NCBI RefSeq assembly: GCF_002019665.1
Contig: NZ_KV917375.1
Span: 4,353,445-4,417,444, forward strand
DNA: 64,000 bases
Source of the DNA: Sutcliffiella halmapala
GTDB taxonomy: Bacteria; Bacillota; Bacilli; Bacillales; Bacillaceae_I
Direction: 5' to 3'
Shown here: positions 25,085-37,915 of the stretch, one piece after another
Layout: each line of letters begins with the position of its first letter
How positions within the stretch are numbered: the first letter of the stretch is position 1
Translations under genes and position numbers: made by a program
The notes under the pieces: generated by a model
The model's database searches: none
What the model saw: only the letters and a program-made list of their open reading frames with translations
Told to the model about the DNA's origin: nothing

Positions 25085-25160
25085 TTTATCTTACCGACAA
25101 ATTCAGTTTTTGTCAATCCATTTCATGAACATTAACAATTCAATATGACTTAATGTTCGT
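25085..25160 (-). promoter_or_regulatory. purE promoter with paired PurBox-like operators
   Basis: On the minus strand TTGACA, 17 bases and TAAGAT form a sigma-A promoter ahead of the aptamer. Just upstream two inverted copies of a CGAACATT/AATGTTCAT core, about 18 bases apart, resemble the PurR PurBox pair (consensus AWWWCCGAACWWT). The second box is weaker. Confidence 0.75.
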
Positions 25161-25169
25161 GTTTAGGTA

Positions 25170-25379
25170 TTATTTTTCCATTAATTTACCTTCAAACACT
25201 ATTTTTTTGCCAATAGGAATAATTTCCTTATGTCCTTCCTGCACAACCTCTTGAAAAATCGGTTCTTCCATTCTTCGAGATGGCTTATACCCTTCTTTAT
25301 CCATTCGTTCTAGACACTGACTAATGCTTTCATTTTCCATTACTTCAAATTTTCTTTTTCGCGGCGCTTTGCTACCCAT
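25170..25379 (-). CDS. yebG: NETI-motif protein YebG
   Basis: 69-residue basic protein of the YebG type, always found next to yebE and purE in Bacillus. The start ATG 25379 ([13 protein letters not shown]) has an AAAGGAA site. The segment [12 protein letters not shown] corresponds to the NETI-motif region. Function unknown. Its beginning overlaps the end of yebE. Confidence 0.85.
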   Translation of the reverse strand: MGSKAPRKRKFEVMENESISQCLERMDKEGYKPSRRMEEPIFQEVVQEGHKEIIPIGKKIVFEGKLMEK

Positions 25380-25918
25380 TCTTTTATTTTCCTTTCCTTC
25401 ACAGCTTTCACCCAAAACCCACCATGTATGGTCTTTGGTTCATATGCAATAATAAAAGCTTTCGGATCATACTCTTTTATCGCATGGTATAAGCTAACTT
25501 CATATTTTCTTGGTGTTAAAATTTGCATGGCCATACGGTCTCCCTCGAGTCCATTTGCCTGCCAATTTGTCACTCCATAGCCTTTCTCTCTTAACAATCT
25601 TGGCAAGTCCTTATCATATTCTTTGGTAATGACATTTACCGTCGTATATCCAAGAGCCAGCTTTTCTTCAATTTTCATCCCAACAATTACACCTATTCCA
25701 TAACCTAACGCATATGCTGCTAAATTCTGAATTTCATTTAAGTTATCTAACACTAACCCTAAACCGACTACATAAATAACGACCTCCACCATACTAATAC
25801 CAGCCGCCAAATATCGTTGACCCTTTAAAGTTAGTATCATTCTTATCGTGAAAAAAGAAACGTAGACAATATTAATAATAATAATTATAGCTACCATGAC
25901 TAGACTGTTTCCTAGCAC
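25340..25918 (-). CDS. yebE: UPF0316/DUF2179 membrane protein YebE
   Basis: 192-residue integral membrane protein. GTG 25918 is chosen because AGGAGG (25928-25933) lies nine bases upstream; a TTG at 25927 would be too close. Three hydrophobic segments (about residues 7-30, 38-58, 66-85) precede a cytosolic DUF2179 domain with [24 protein letters not shown]. Conserved [19 protein letters not shown] marks the family. Function unknown. Divergent from the BCCT transporter gene. Confidence 0.9.
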   Translation of the reverse strand: MLGNSLVMVAIIIIINIVYVSFFTIRMILTLKGQRYLAAGISMVEVVIYVVGLGLVLDNLNEIQNLAAYALGYGIGVIVGMKIEEKLALGYTTVNVITKEYDKDLPRLLREKGYGVTNWQANGLEGDRMAMQILTPRKYEVSLYHAIKEYDPKAFIIAYEPKTIHGGFWVKAVKERKIKEWVAKRREKENLK

Positions 25919-26000
25919 TGACACCAACCTCCTAAGTGCAAATCCAGTTACTAATTCTACGGGAATTCACCGTAATGTGTAAACACTAAATGCAAATTAA

Positions 26001-26029
26001 TTGGACCATAGTCCTATAAATGTTAGGAT
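26001..26029 (+). promoter_or_regulatory. Candidate sigma-A promoter of the BCCT transporter gene
   Basis: TTGGAC, 17 bases, TAGGAT. It lies about 80 bases before the start codon in the divergent gap with yebE. Confidence 0.6.
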
Positions 26030-26108
26030 AGTATAGCTGACCTTTTTGTGACAAATACTATCTTTATTAGAAAGAAGTGATGAAAATTTATCAAGGAGTG
26101 AAAATAAA

Positions 26109-27641
26109 TTGAATAAAGTAACCCCTGTATTTATTATTTCAATAATTGTTTCAACCTTATTCATAGCCTGGGGTGTAATTCCTGAAAGTATACTTGGGAA
26201 CGCAAGCTTGAATTATGTAACCAATGTAATCCAAAATTTTATCGTTAATAAATTTGGCTGGTTTTATCTATTAACTGCAACTGGTTTCTTATTATTTTGT
26301 ATTATACTTATATTCACTAAATACGGCCGAATTAAACTAGGTAAAGATTCAGATGAACCAGAGTATAATTACTTAACCTGGCTCGCGATGTTGTTTAGTG
26401 CAGGTATGGGTATCGGATTAGTATTTTGGGGTGCTTCAGAACCGATGTATCATTATCATGCCCCACCAACTGGTGAAGGGCAGACTGCTGAAGCAGCCCG
26501 AGTAGCAATGCGATATTCATTTTTCCATTGGGGATTCCACCCATGGGCAATTTATTCTGTTATTGCCCTTGCGATGGCCTATTTTCAATTTAGAAAAGGA
26601 ACCCCTGGGGTTATAAACCAAATTTTACGTCCTCTTTTAGGCGATAGAGTAGACGGAAAAACTGGTATTTTAGTCAATTTCATTGCAGTCTTTGCTACAA
26701 TCTTTGGGGTAGCAACCTCTTTAGGTTTAGGTGCAATCCAAATTGGGGGAGGGCTTGCTAGCCTAACAACAGCCATTCCTAACAACGTTACAACTCAACT
26801 AATTATCATTTTTGTCATTACGATAATTTTTATGATTTCTGCCCAATCAGGAATAAATCGTGGGATTAAATACTTAAGCAATGTAAATATTGTCTTAGCC
26901 ATTTCCCTCATGTTATTTCTACTTTTTGCAGGACCAACGAACTTTATTATGGATCTATTCACCCTTACCATTGGAGGGTATCTACAGAATTTACCTTCTA
27001 TGAGCTTTAGACTTTTCCCTTTTGATCAAAATAATGATTGGGTACAGTCATGGACCATTTTTTACTGGGCATGGTGGATCGCTTGGGCACCATTCGTAGG
27101 TACCTTTATCGCTCGGATATCTAAAGGTAGAACTGTCCGGGAGTTTCTGTTAGGTGTTTTATTAGTTCCAACTGTTTTTGGAGGATTATGGTTCTCGGTA
27201 TTTGGAGGGTCAGCTATCTTCTTAGAATACTTTAAAGATATTCCTGTATACGATGTAATCGCTGAACAGGGGACAGAGGCAGCCTTGTTCTCTGTACTTC
27301 AAAACTATCCACTTGGTATGATTATGTCAGGAATTGCGATTTTCTTAATTACAATCTTTTTCATTACATCCGCTGATTCTGCTACTTTTGTTCTTGGTTC
27401 ACAAACAACCAATGGTAGTCTCAATCCTCCTCGATTGATTATTTTCATTTGGGGGATTATCCAATCAGCAGCAGCAGCTATTTTGCTTTGGACAGGTGGC
27501 TTAGAAGCATTACAAAGGGCTTCCATCATCGCCGCATTCCCATTTGCAATCATTATGATCATGATGGTATTTTCCTTAATTAAAGCATTCAATCAGGAAA
27601 AATTCACGATAGAAAAACCAGTAACTAAGAAAGAAAAATAA
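26109..27641 (+). CDS. opuD: BCCT-family glycine betaine transporter (OpuD-like)
   Basis: 510-residue secondary transporter with twelve predicted helices, which imports betaine-type osmoprotectants with sodium. Family motifs are SAGMGIGLVFWGASEP in the Gly-rich helix, FFHWGFHPWAIY, and FYWAWWIAWAPFVGTFIARI, the conserved Trp-rich segment. The C-terminal tail is short and basic. The start is TTG 26109, ten bases after AAGGAG; no ATG nearby fits. A perfect terminator follows. Substrate choice among betaine, choline and others is inferred. Confidence 0.9.
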   Translation: MNKVTPVFIISIIVSTLFIAWGVIPESILGNASLNYVTNVIQNFIVNKFGWFYLLTATGFLLFCIILIFTKYGRIKLGKDSDEPEYNYLTWLAMLFSAGMGIGLVFWGASEPMYHYHAPPTGEGQTAEAARVAMRYSFFHWGFHPWAIYSVIALAMAYFQFRKGTPGVINQILRPLLGDRVDGKTGILVNFIAVFATIFGVATSLGLGAIQIGGGLASLTTAIPNNVTTQLIIIFVITIIFMISAQSGINRGIKYLSNVNIVLAISLMLFLLFAGPTNFIMDLFTLTIGGYLQNLPSMSFRLFPFDQNNDWVQSWTIFYWAWWIAWAPFVGTFIARISKGRTVREFLLGVLLVPTVFGGLWFSVFGGSAIFLEYFKDIPVYDVIAEQGTEAALFSVLQNYPLGMIMSGIAIFLITIFFITSADSATFVLGSQTTNGSLNPPRLIIFIWGIIQSAAAAILLWTGGLEALQRASIIAAFPFAIIMIMMVFSLIKAFNQEKFTIEKPVTKKEK

Positions 27642-27651
27642 AAGGCAGTCG

Positions 27652-27683
27652 ATAGCAGCGGAGTACTCCGCTGCTATTTTTTT
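27652..27683 (+). terminator. Terminator after the BCCT gene
   Basis: ATAGCAGCGGAGT and its complement form a perfect 26-base palindrome, followed by seven Ts. Confidence 0.95.
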
Positions 27684-27777
27684 ATCCAATCTTCTTGAAG
27701 CCACCTAGGCACTTAGCTCCCTATACCTGCATAGGCTAATGATAAAGAAAAATCCCCTGAAAGGATGCTTGATCAAC

Positions 27778-28221
27778 ATGCCATTTAACCAATTTAAGAA
27801 CATGGGAGATTGGAGAAAACAATGGAATCAGTTTTTTGGAGATGAGTTCTGGAATGGATTTGAACCACACTTTCAAAACATGCAAACCCAAACAAATCTC
27901 TATAAAAAAGAAAACGAATTATTATGTGTAATGTGCTTGCCTGGCCTAGTCAATCCCGAACAAGTGCAGTTATTCGTTCGCCCACAACAACTAGAAGTAA
28001 AAGGCCAAATCAACCTAAACATACAAGGCTATGAACTAGTAGAAGAAGGCATCGCCCAAGGAGACTTCCAACGCACCTTCGACCTACCATTTCCAGTTCG
28101 AGACGACAAAGTAGACGCCACCTACGAAAACGGAATTCTCCTCATCCAACTACACCGTCACATCCCAAGTGACACAAAAAAACAAATCATCATCCAACGC
28201 GGGACAAAAAAAGGAACCTAA
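27778..28221 (+). CDS. Hsp20/alpha-crystallin-like small heat shock protein
   Basis: 147 residues from ATG 27778; AAAGGATG lies about ten bases upstream, and an ATG at 27739 or TTG at 27769 are alternatives. The N-terminal part is rich in Asn, Gln, Trp and Phe. The C-terminal two thirds fit an alpha-crystallin beta-sandwich (LLCVMCLPGLVNPEQVQLFVR; FQRTFDLPFPVRDDKVDATYENGILLI). The GILLI near the end matches the common GxLxI box. Probably a holdase chaperone, or a spore-coat CotM-like relative. Confidence 0.75.
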   Translation: MPFNQFKNMGDWRKQWNQFFGDEFWNGFEPHFQNMQTQTNLYKKENELLCVMCLPGLVNPEQVQLFVRPQQLEVKGQINLNIQGYELVEEGIAQGDFQRTFDLPFPVRDDKVDATYENGILLIQLHRHIPSDTKKQIIIQRGTKKGT

Positions 28222-28597
28222 ACAAGTGCCCCAAAAAGAACAGGGGGAGCGCAAAACTCAAGCATCCCCCCAACAAAAAAGAACAAAAACTTCGCCTTAG
28301 ATCCAGCTATAGCTCTTCGCTCTCACCCAAAATTACTATCACTAAATTCTCCTCTGTCTCCATCTACTACAATAACTTTTAAAAAAGTTAATCATAAACC
28401 AAACCCCTCAACACCATAAGCATCCTCACTTTCACTTCTAGCTTAATCAAACGTTTGTTTAAAAATTACTATATTAAAATAAAATAGACATAGTGTGCAA
28501 ATTACTGCCTATTCGACATTTACCCATTAGCCATATATCTTTATTAAGACCACCGTGAAAAATACAACCCCTTTATTTGAAAAAAAATAAATAAAAA
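28222..28597. other. Gene-free stretch before sigY
   Basis: AT-rich, with a C-rich beginning. A GGGGG/CCCCC pair around 28240-28272 could form a weak hairpin but has no T-tract. No coding frame with a ribosome site is seen until sigY. Confidence 0.5.
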
Positions 28598-28623
28598 TGA
28601 ACGATATGTTTTTTTGTAGCGTC
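28598..28623 (+). promoter_or_regulatory. Sigma-Y-type ECF promoter of sigY
   Basis: TGAACG, 16 bases, CGTC. This is the arrangement of the B. subtilis sigma-Y autoregulatory promoter. It lies 37 bases before the sigY start, with a T-rich spacer. Confidence 0.85.
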
Positions 28624-28659
28624 TCATAGGTGAACGCAAAGGAAAGGAGGCATCCAAGG

Positions 28660-29199
28660 GTGGATAAAAACGATGATTTATCTCTTATAAACCTAGCTAT
28701 AACAGGCAATGACGATGCCTTCACCGTACTTTTCCAACGGCATTATTCTTTCTTATTTAAATACTTATTAAAACTGACTCTTAACGAAGAGGTAAGTAAA
28801 GATCTAGCTCAAGAGACAATGGTCAAATGTTATACAAAACTATCCTCCTACAAAGGAGATGGTAAATTCTCAACTTGGATGATCTCTATCGCTTCTCGCC
28901 TTTATATTGATTCTATCCGTAAAAAAGAACGAGAAAAGAAAAAGATCAACCGAATCATGCATAACCTTTCACGTCAGTTAAGTTGGGCATCCCAAAGCAA
29001 AGGGATCGATTGGAGTGATACATTCACAGATTTTAATCAACTTGAAGCAGATGTGAGGACGCCGATTCTTCTCCGACACTACTATGGCTACTCTTATGAA
29101 GAGATAGGTGCAATGCTAGGCATGAGAACGGGAACAGTAAAATCCAGAGTCCACAATGGAATTAAATGGTTACGAAAGGAGTGGGATGGGGATGAGTAA
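28660..29199 (+). CDS. sigY: ECF RNA polymerase sigma factor SigY
   Basis: 179-residue group 4 sigma factor. GTG 28660 follows AAAGGAGG by nine bases. Region 2 includes HYYSFLFKYLLKLTL-like and DLAQETMVKCYTKLSSY. Region 4 is SYEEIGAMLGMRTGTVKSRVHNG, the helix-turn-helix for the -35 box. The gene order downstream (yxlC, D, E, F, G) and the promoter both identify it as SigY. In B. subtilis this operon responds to nitrogen starvation. Confidence 0.93.
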   Translation: MDKNDDLSLINLAITGNDDAFTVLFQRHYSFLFKYLLKLTLNEEVSKDLAQETMVKCYTKLSSYKGDGKFSTWMISIASRLYIDSIRKKEREKKKINRIMHNLSRQLSWASQSKGIDWSDTFTDFNQLEADVRTPILLRHYYGYSYEEIGAMLGMRTGTVKSRVHNGIKWLRKEWDGDE

Positions 29200-29521
29200 A
29201 GAGAAGGACCTTTTAGATAAAACGATAACGCGGCTACAAAAGGATTGGAAACAGCTTGATGACTTAGAAGTGACTCCTACACTAACTACTGAAGCTTTAA
29301 AAGAACAACTTGTCATCGCTAAAGCAGAGAAAAGAAAAGCTTTCCATAAAGAGCTCAGCCTATTTATTCTAATGGCACTTCTAATCTTAACCGCACTTAC
29401 AACGGCTATTTTCCAAGCTCCATTAATTTTTATCGGGACACAAGTCTTCGCATTGACGGTTGCCCCTATTATTTTCTTATTTTTAACTAAAAGAAAATCG
29501 GAAGGAAGCATTCTATCATGA
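29192..29521 (+). CDS. yxlC: YxlC-like sigma-Y regulator
   Basis: 109 residues from ATG 29192, nine bases after AAGGAG, overlapping the sigY end. An amphipathic N-terminal half (residues 1-50) precedes two membrane helices (about 53-72 and 77-96) and a basic tail. Position and layout fit YxlC, implicated in B. subtilis as a negative regulator of sigma-Y. By analogy it would be the membrane anti-sigma factor. Confidence 0.8.
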   Translation: MSKEKDLLDKTITRLQKDWKQLDDLEVTPTLTTEALKEQLVIAKAEKRKAFHKELSLFILMALLILTALTTAIFQAPLIFIGTQVFALTVAPIIFLFLTKRKSEGSILS

Positions 29522-29727
29522 CAGATGAGGAAGTATTTTACATGATTCTACCGCTACTCATCCCCATCCTTCTAACGCAAAGCATCCTTCTGTTTATCGA
29601 TGCGAAGAAGAAAGGAACCTACCCATGGTTTTGGGGAATTTGGGGACTTATACAAGTACCAATGCCAACTTTGTTTTATCTATTATTCGTTGTATTACCA
29701 CATAAAAGAAAACAAAAAAGGAGCTGA
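29518..29727 (+). CDS. yxlD: YxlD-like small membrane protein
   Basis: 69 residues, two hydrophobic helices around a KKKGTYPWFWG loop, and a basic C-terminus. It overlaps yxlC by ATGA. Position and size match YxlD of the sigY operon. The loop resembles that of PLDc_N-type small membrane proteins. Confidence 0.8.
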   Translation: MTDEEVFYMILPLLIPILLTQSILLFIDAKKKGTYPWFWGIWGLIQVPMPTLFYLLFVVLPHKRKQKRS

Positions 29728-29732
29728 ATAAA

Positions 29733-29924
29733 ATGATTGAAATAAACTGGGCAATCCTTACACCTATTCTCATTTTACAAGCAATCTTAATCATTTCTGC
29801 ATTAGTCAGTTGTACTAAACAAGAAGAAACAAACGGTCCAAAATGGATGTGGTACTTAATCATCCTCTTCATCAGCACCATTGGACCAATCCTCTATTTC
29901 GTCGTTGGGCGAAAAAATGAGTAG
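29733..29924 (+). CDS. yxlE: YxlE-like membrane protein (PLDc_N type)
   Basis: 63 residues. Two helices surround CTKQEETNGPKWMWYLIILF, with a terminal GPILYFVVGRK typical of PLDc_N domains. ATG 29733 follows AAGGAG. YxlE is a negative regulator of sigma-Y in B. subtilis. Confidence 0.8.
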   Translation: MIEINWAILTPILILQAILIISALVSCTKQEETNGPKWMWYLIILFISTIGPILYFVVGRKNE

Positions 29925-29937
29925 GGAGCGAAAAGAA

Positions 29938-30834
29938 ATGCTAGTAGAAATATGTAACTTAACCAAAACTTATAAACAGCACCAGGCAGTAAAAGATATT
30001 TCTTTTCAGATAGAAAAAGGAAAATGCGTTGCATTACTTGGTCCAAACGGTGCAGGGAAAACAACATCTCTCCAAATGCTAGCTGGGCTCTTAACCCCTA
30101 CAACTGGCACCATACAATTTTCCAATGTGAAAGGTAAAGATTACCGACATCTAATCGGCTTTTTACCCCAGCACCCAGCTTTCTTTTCTTGGATGACACC
30201 AAAGGAATTCTTACTCTTCGCAGGGAAGCTGTCTCACCTTTCCAAGCAACAGCTTCACTCTAAAATAGAAGAAACGTTAGATTTTGTTAGTCTTTTAGAT
30301 GTCAAAAATAAAAAAATCGGCGGCTTTTCTGGTGGCATGAAGCAAAGACTCGGGCTTGCCCAAGCACTTTTACACGAACCAGAGCTTTTAATTCTCGATG
30401 AGCCTGTATCAGCACTTGACCCTAATGGAAGACGAGATGTCCTCAAAATTTTAAATCAACTAAAACATACAATGACGATTCTTTTTTCCACACATGTGTT
30501 ACACGACGCCGAACAAGTTTGTGATTCCGTCATTATGTTAAAGGACGGCACAATCAAGTGGGACGGGAGCTTAGCGGCTTTAAAAAATAATCATTCGATA
30601 TCTGCTATTCAAATTAAGACGGAAGAATCATTAGAAAACACCTTTGAAGACATCCCTTATTTAGGACATATTGAATACTTGGATTCTAGCTCTGCCACGC
30701 TCTATTTTGAAGACAACGCTTATAACCCAAACCTACTCTTAGAGAGACTCGTTGAAAAAAAGCTGACCTTATTACACTTTGAACGCATGCAAGATTCTTT
30801 AGAAGATGCCTATATGAAGGTGATGAATCAATGA
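29938..30834 (+). CDS. yxlF: ABC transporter ATP-binding protein YxlF
   Basis: 298-residue ATPase. ATG 29938 follows GGGAG; an ATG at 29917 lies inside yxlE. Walker A GPNGAGKT, Q-loop HLIGFLPQHP, signature FSGGMKQRLGLAQAL, Walker B LLILDEP and the switch His in STHVL are all intact. It pairs with YxlG. The substrate is unknown. Confidence 0.92.
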   Translation: MLVEICNLTKTYKQHQAVKDISFQIEKGKCVALLGPNGAGKTTSLQMLAGLLTPTTGTIQFSNVKGKDYRHLIGFLPQHPAFFSWMTPKEFLLFAGKLSHLSKQQLHSKIEETLDFVSLLDVKNKKIGGFSGGMKQRLGLAQALLHEPELLILDEPVSALDPNGRRDVLKILNQLKHTMTILFSTHVLHDAEQVCDSVIMLKDGTIKWDGSLAALKNNHSISAIQIKTEESLENTFEDIPYLGHIEYLDSSSATLYFEDNAYNPNLLLERLVEKKLTLLHFERMQDSLEDAYMKVMNQ

Positions 30835-31607
30835 AAAACTTTATAACGCTATTTCAAAAAGAACTAACCGAAAGCCTACGTAATGGCAAATGGATTTGGC
30901 TACCGATTGCATTTATTATCATTGGTATATCCCAACCAATTACGAGCTACTATATGCCACAAATACTTGAAAGTGCTGGTAATCTCCCTGAAGGTACTGT
31001 CATCGAAATCCCCACTCCATCAGGTGAAGAAGTATTAGCAGGAACCCTTAGTCAATTCGGGACAATAGGTTCCCTACTACTCGTGCTTGCAACAATGGGT
31101 ACCATCTCTAATGAACGGCAAAACGGTTCTTTAACACTCGTGATGGTACGTCCCGTCCATCCATTTCAATATATAGTTAGTAAATGGGCAGCACAACTAC
31201 TCATTGCTCTCGTTTCCTTCTTACTAAGCTATGGGCTAACGTGGTATTACACAAATCTACTTTTTAATCCTGTAAACTGGGATGTCATGCTCACAAGCTC
31301 TGCTATCTATAGTCTATGGATTGTCTTCCTCCTCTCCGTCACCATTTTGATGGGAACATTTCTTAAAGCAACAAGTGGAATTGCGGGATTAAGTGTTATC
31401 GTCTTAGGCGGTTTATCGGTCATATCTAGTCTTTTTATCACATACACACAGTGGAGTCCGACAAATTTAAGAGCTCATGCAACTGCCTTTTTAATGCAGG
31501 GAGAATTATTAGAAAACGGCATGCTCACTATTTGTACAACAATCGGCTTATCACTATTTTTTGTCCTATTAGCAACTGTAAACTTTAAACGATTTGAACA
31601 ATTCTAG
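30831..31607 (+). CDS. yxlG: ABC transporter permease YxlG
   Basis: 258 residues, six hydrophobic segments, ABC-2 type (NERQNGSLTLVMVRPVHPFQYIVSKW is the coupling region). It overlaps yxlF by ATGA and ends the sigY operon at a terminator. Confidence 0.9.
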   Translation: MKNFITLFQKELTESLRNGKWIWLPIAFIIIGISQPITSYYMPQILESAGNLPEGTVIEIPTPSGEEVLAGTLSQFGTIGSLLLVLATMGTISNERQNGSLTLVMVRPVHPFQYIVSKWAAQLLIALVSFLLSYGLTWYYTNLLFNPVNWDVMLTSSAIYSLWIVFLLSVTILMGTFLKATSGIAGLSVIVLGGLSVISSLFITYTQWSPTNLRAHATAFLMQGELLENGMLTICTTIGLSLFFVLLATVNFKRFEQF

Positions 31608-31615
31608 GAACAAAC

Positions 31616-31646
31616 GGGTAGTTGCCTCATTCGCAACTACCCTTCA
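31616..31646. terminator. Terminator at the end of the sigY operon
   Basis: GGGTAGTTGC and GCAACTACCC with a seven-base loop, between convergent genes. A short T-rich stretch follows on the plus strand. Confidence 0.75.
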
Positions 31647-32150
31647 TTGATTCTCTATCGATTGTAAATAGGCTTCAATCTCTCTTTTATTCTTCAAGAC
31701 AATCACTTTCTTTTGTTTTCCATAAACCTGAAAGAATTCATTCATCCTTTTTTTACGAGGATAATAGGTACTATAAATGAATTTAATAAACTTCCAATCT
31801 AACATCTCTTTACAGTCCTCTCCCATATCAGGTCTAGTATTTCCAATATTGGAAAGCCATCTTTTTACTACTCTAAAAAGACATATATGTAGTGGTAATT
31901 CTAAATAAATAATTGTATCGGCATGCTCCACACGAATGTCCAAACTACCTGTGTAATTTCCCTCTATAATCCACGTTGATTGACGATCTACAATAGCTTG
32001 CTGCGCCTGCGAAAATTCCTCCATTGTTGCCTGCACCCACTTAGGTTTCCAGAAAAAACGATCTAAATGATGTACTTCTATCCCCAAAGCTTCCCCTAAT
32101 CTCCTGGCAAACGTAGATTTTCCTACCCCAGCCGATACACCAACGACCAT
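31644..32150 (-). CDS. P-loop kinase-like protein (topology modulation/FlaR type)
   Basis: 168 residues or more, adenylate-kinase-like fold. P-loop GVSAGVGKSTFARRL, then VHHLDRFFWKPKWV and STWIIEGNYTGSLDIR, then an Arg-rich lid with GNTRPDMGEDCKEML. These match proteins annotated as topology modulation protein/FlaR. The substrate is unknown. The ATG at 32150 has no ribosome site. AAGGGAG is correctly spaced instead for an in-frame ATA at 32162, which would add the family-like four residues before MVVG. Confidence 0.8.
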   Translation of the reverse strand: MVVGVSAGVGKSTFARRLGEALGIEVHHLDRFFWKPKWVQATMEEFSQAQQAIVDRQSTWIIEGNYTGSLDIRVEHADTIIYLELPLHICLFRVVKRWLSNIGNTRPDMGEDCKEMLDWKFIKFIYSTYYPRKKRMNEFFQVYGKQKKVIVLKNKREIEAYLQSIENQ

Positions 32151-32268
32151 GATTCGTTGTATCAGGACCCTCTCCCTTCCGAAGCGTATTATTAGTATAG
32201 CGAAGAATATAGGAGAAAAATAGATATTTAAAAATTGAGCTAGTACCTCTGCAACTTATAGAATAACA

Positions 32269-32304
32269 CAAAAAAAGACTAGCGCCTCATCAGCACTAAT
32301 CTTT
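32269..32304 (-). terminator. rRNA operon terminator
   Basis: On the minus strand AGATTAGTGC and GCGCTAGTCT pair over ten bases (with two G-U pairs), followed by TTTTTTT, just after 5S. Confidence 0.9.
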
Positions 32305-32312
32305 CTCTATTT

Positions 32313-32430
32313 GCCTGGCAACGTCCTACTCTCACAGGGGGACAGCCCCCAACTACCATCGGCGCTGAAGAGCTTAACTTCCGTGTTCGGTATGGGAACG
32401 GGTGTGGCCTCTTCGCCATCATTACCAGAC
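32313..32430 (-). rRNA. rrf: 5S ribosomal RNA
   Basis: About 118 bases. The terminal helix GTCTGGT/GCCAGGC closes the molecule. The internal segments CCCGTTCCCATACCGAACAC and GTAGGACGTTGCCAG are typical Bacillus 5S. Confidence 0.97.
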
Positions 32431-32511
32431 ATATTAAGTTGAAGGATGTTCCTTCAAAACTAGATAACGTATTTTCATATCAAGATTCACTAGTATCGTT
32501 CATTGTTTTTG

Positions 32512-37226
<4,715 letters not shown>

Positions 37227-37385
37227 AGAGTTTGAGCATTTGCTCAAAATTTAACTAGCTTGTGTTACTTTTTCGTTCTTTGTTAATCATTATAGATTAA
37301 CGTGGACGCTGTTGTTTTGTTTAGTTTTCAAAGATCATTTTCATTCATTTTCTTTTTTGCTCCGTCGCTCGGTGGCGACTTAATT

Positions 37386-37414
37386 ACTATACCATGTTGT
37401 CTGTATGTCGTCAA
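37386..37414 (-). promoter_or_regulatory. rRNA promoter P2
   Basis: Minus strand TTGACG, 17 bases, TATAGT. It is the nearer of two promoters in the 690-base gap before 16S. Confidence 0.85.
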
Positions 37415-37486
37415 CATGTTTTTTGAATTTCTTTTTCACCACATTGTCTCGATAACTTACTTCGTGTTTTTGTGGCAACGAATAAT

Positions 37487-37516
37487 AATATACCATCTAT
37501 TGAATACTTTCGTCAA
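37487..37516 (-). promoter_or_regulatory. rRNA promoter P1
   Basis: Minus strand TTGACG, 18 bases, TATATT, about 100 bases upstream of P2. Tandem promoters are usual for Bacillus rrn operons. The rest of 37517-37854 shows no gene. Confidence 0.8.
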
Positions 37517-37854
37517 CTGTTTTTCTAATATAATTTTCCCTTCCTATAATCACTTACTTTTCACTGCTTAGTCTTCTATTGAATTCTAAATTTATGTTTG
37601 GTGGAAATTTTAAAAAATACTGCTGTGGATATGCGTTTGACAATGGCATTTACGTCCAACTTGATCGCTTAGTCCTTCGAGATTAAATAGTGAATACCTC
37701 CTATTAAGCTATCTTATGCTTGCCTTGACTAAAACAAGAGAGTTTAAACTTTTGTTTATACTCTTTATATACCCGCTTTATTGAATCACTAAACATCCAA
37801 ATTAAAAACCCGATTTTTTCCATCTATCTAAATACAAAACACTAAATACAAAAC

Positions 37855-37898
37855 AAAAGGGTCTCACTCAACTGAATTCAGCTAAGTGAGACCCTTTT
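37855..37898. terminator. Terminator after pbuG
   Basis: AAAAGGGTCTCACT and AGTGAGACCCTTTT close a long stem around GAATTC, with T-rich ends on both strands. It separates pbuG from the rRNA promoters. Confidence 0.9.
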
Positions 37899-37915
37899 TC
37901 TATGAAGCTATTAAG

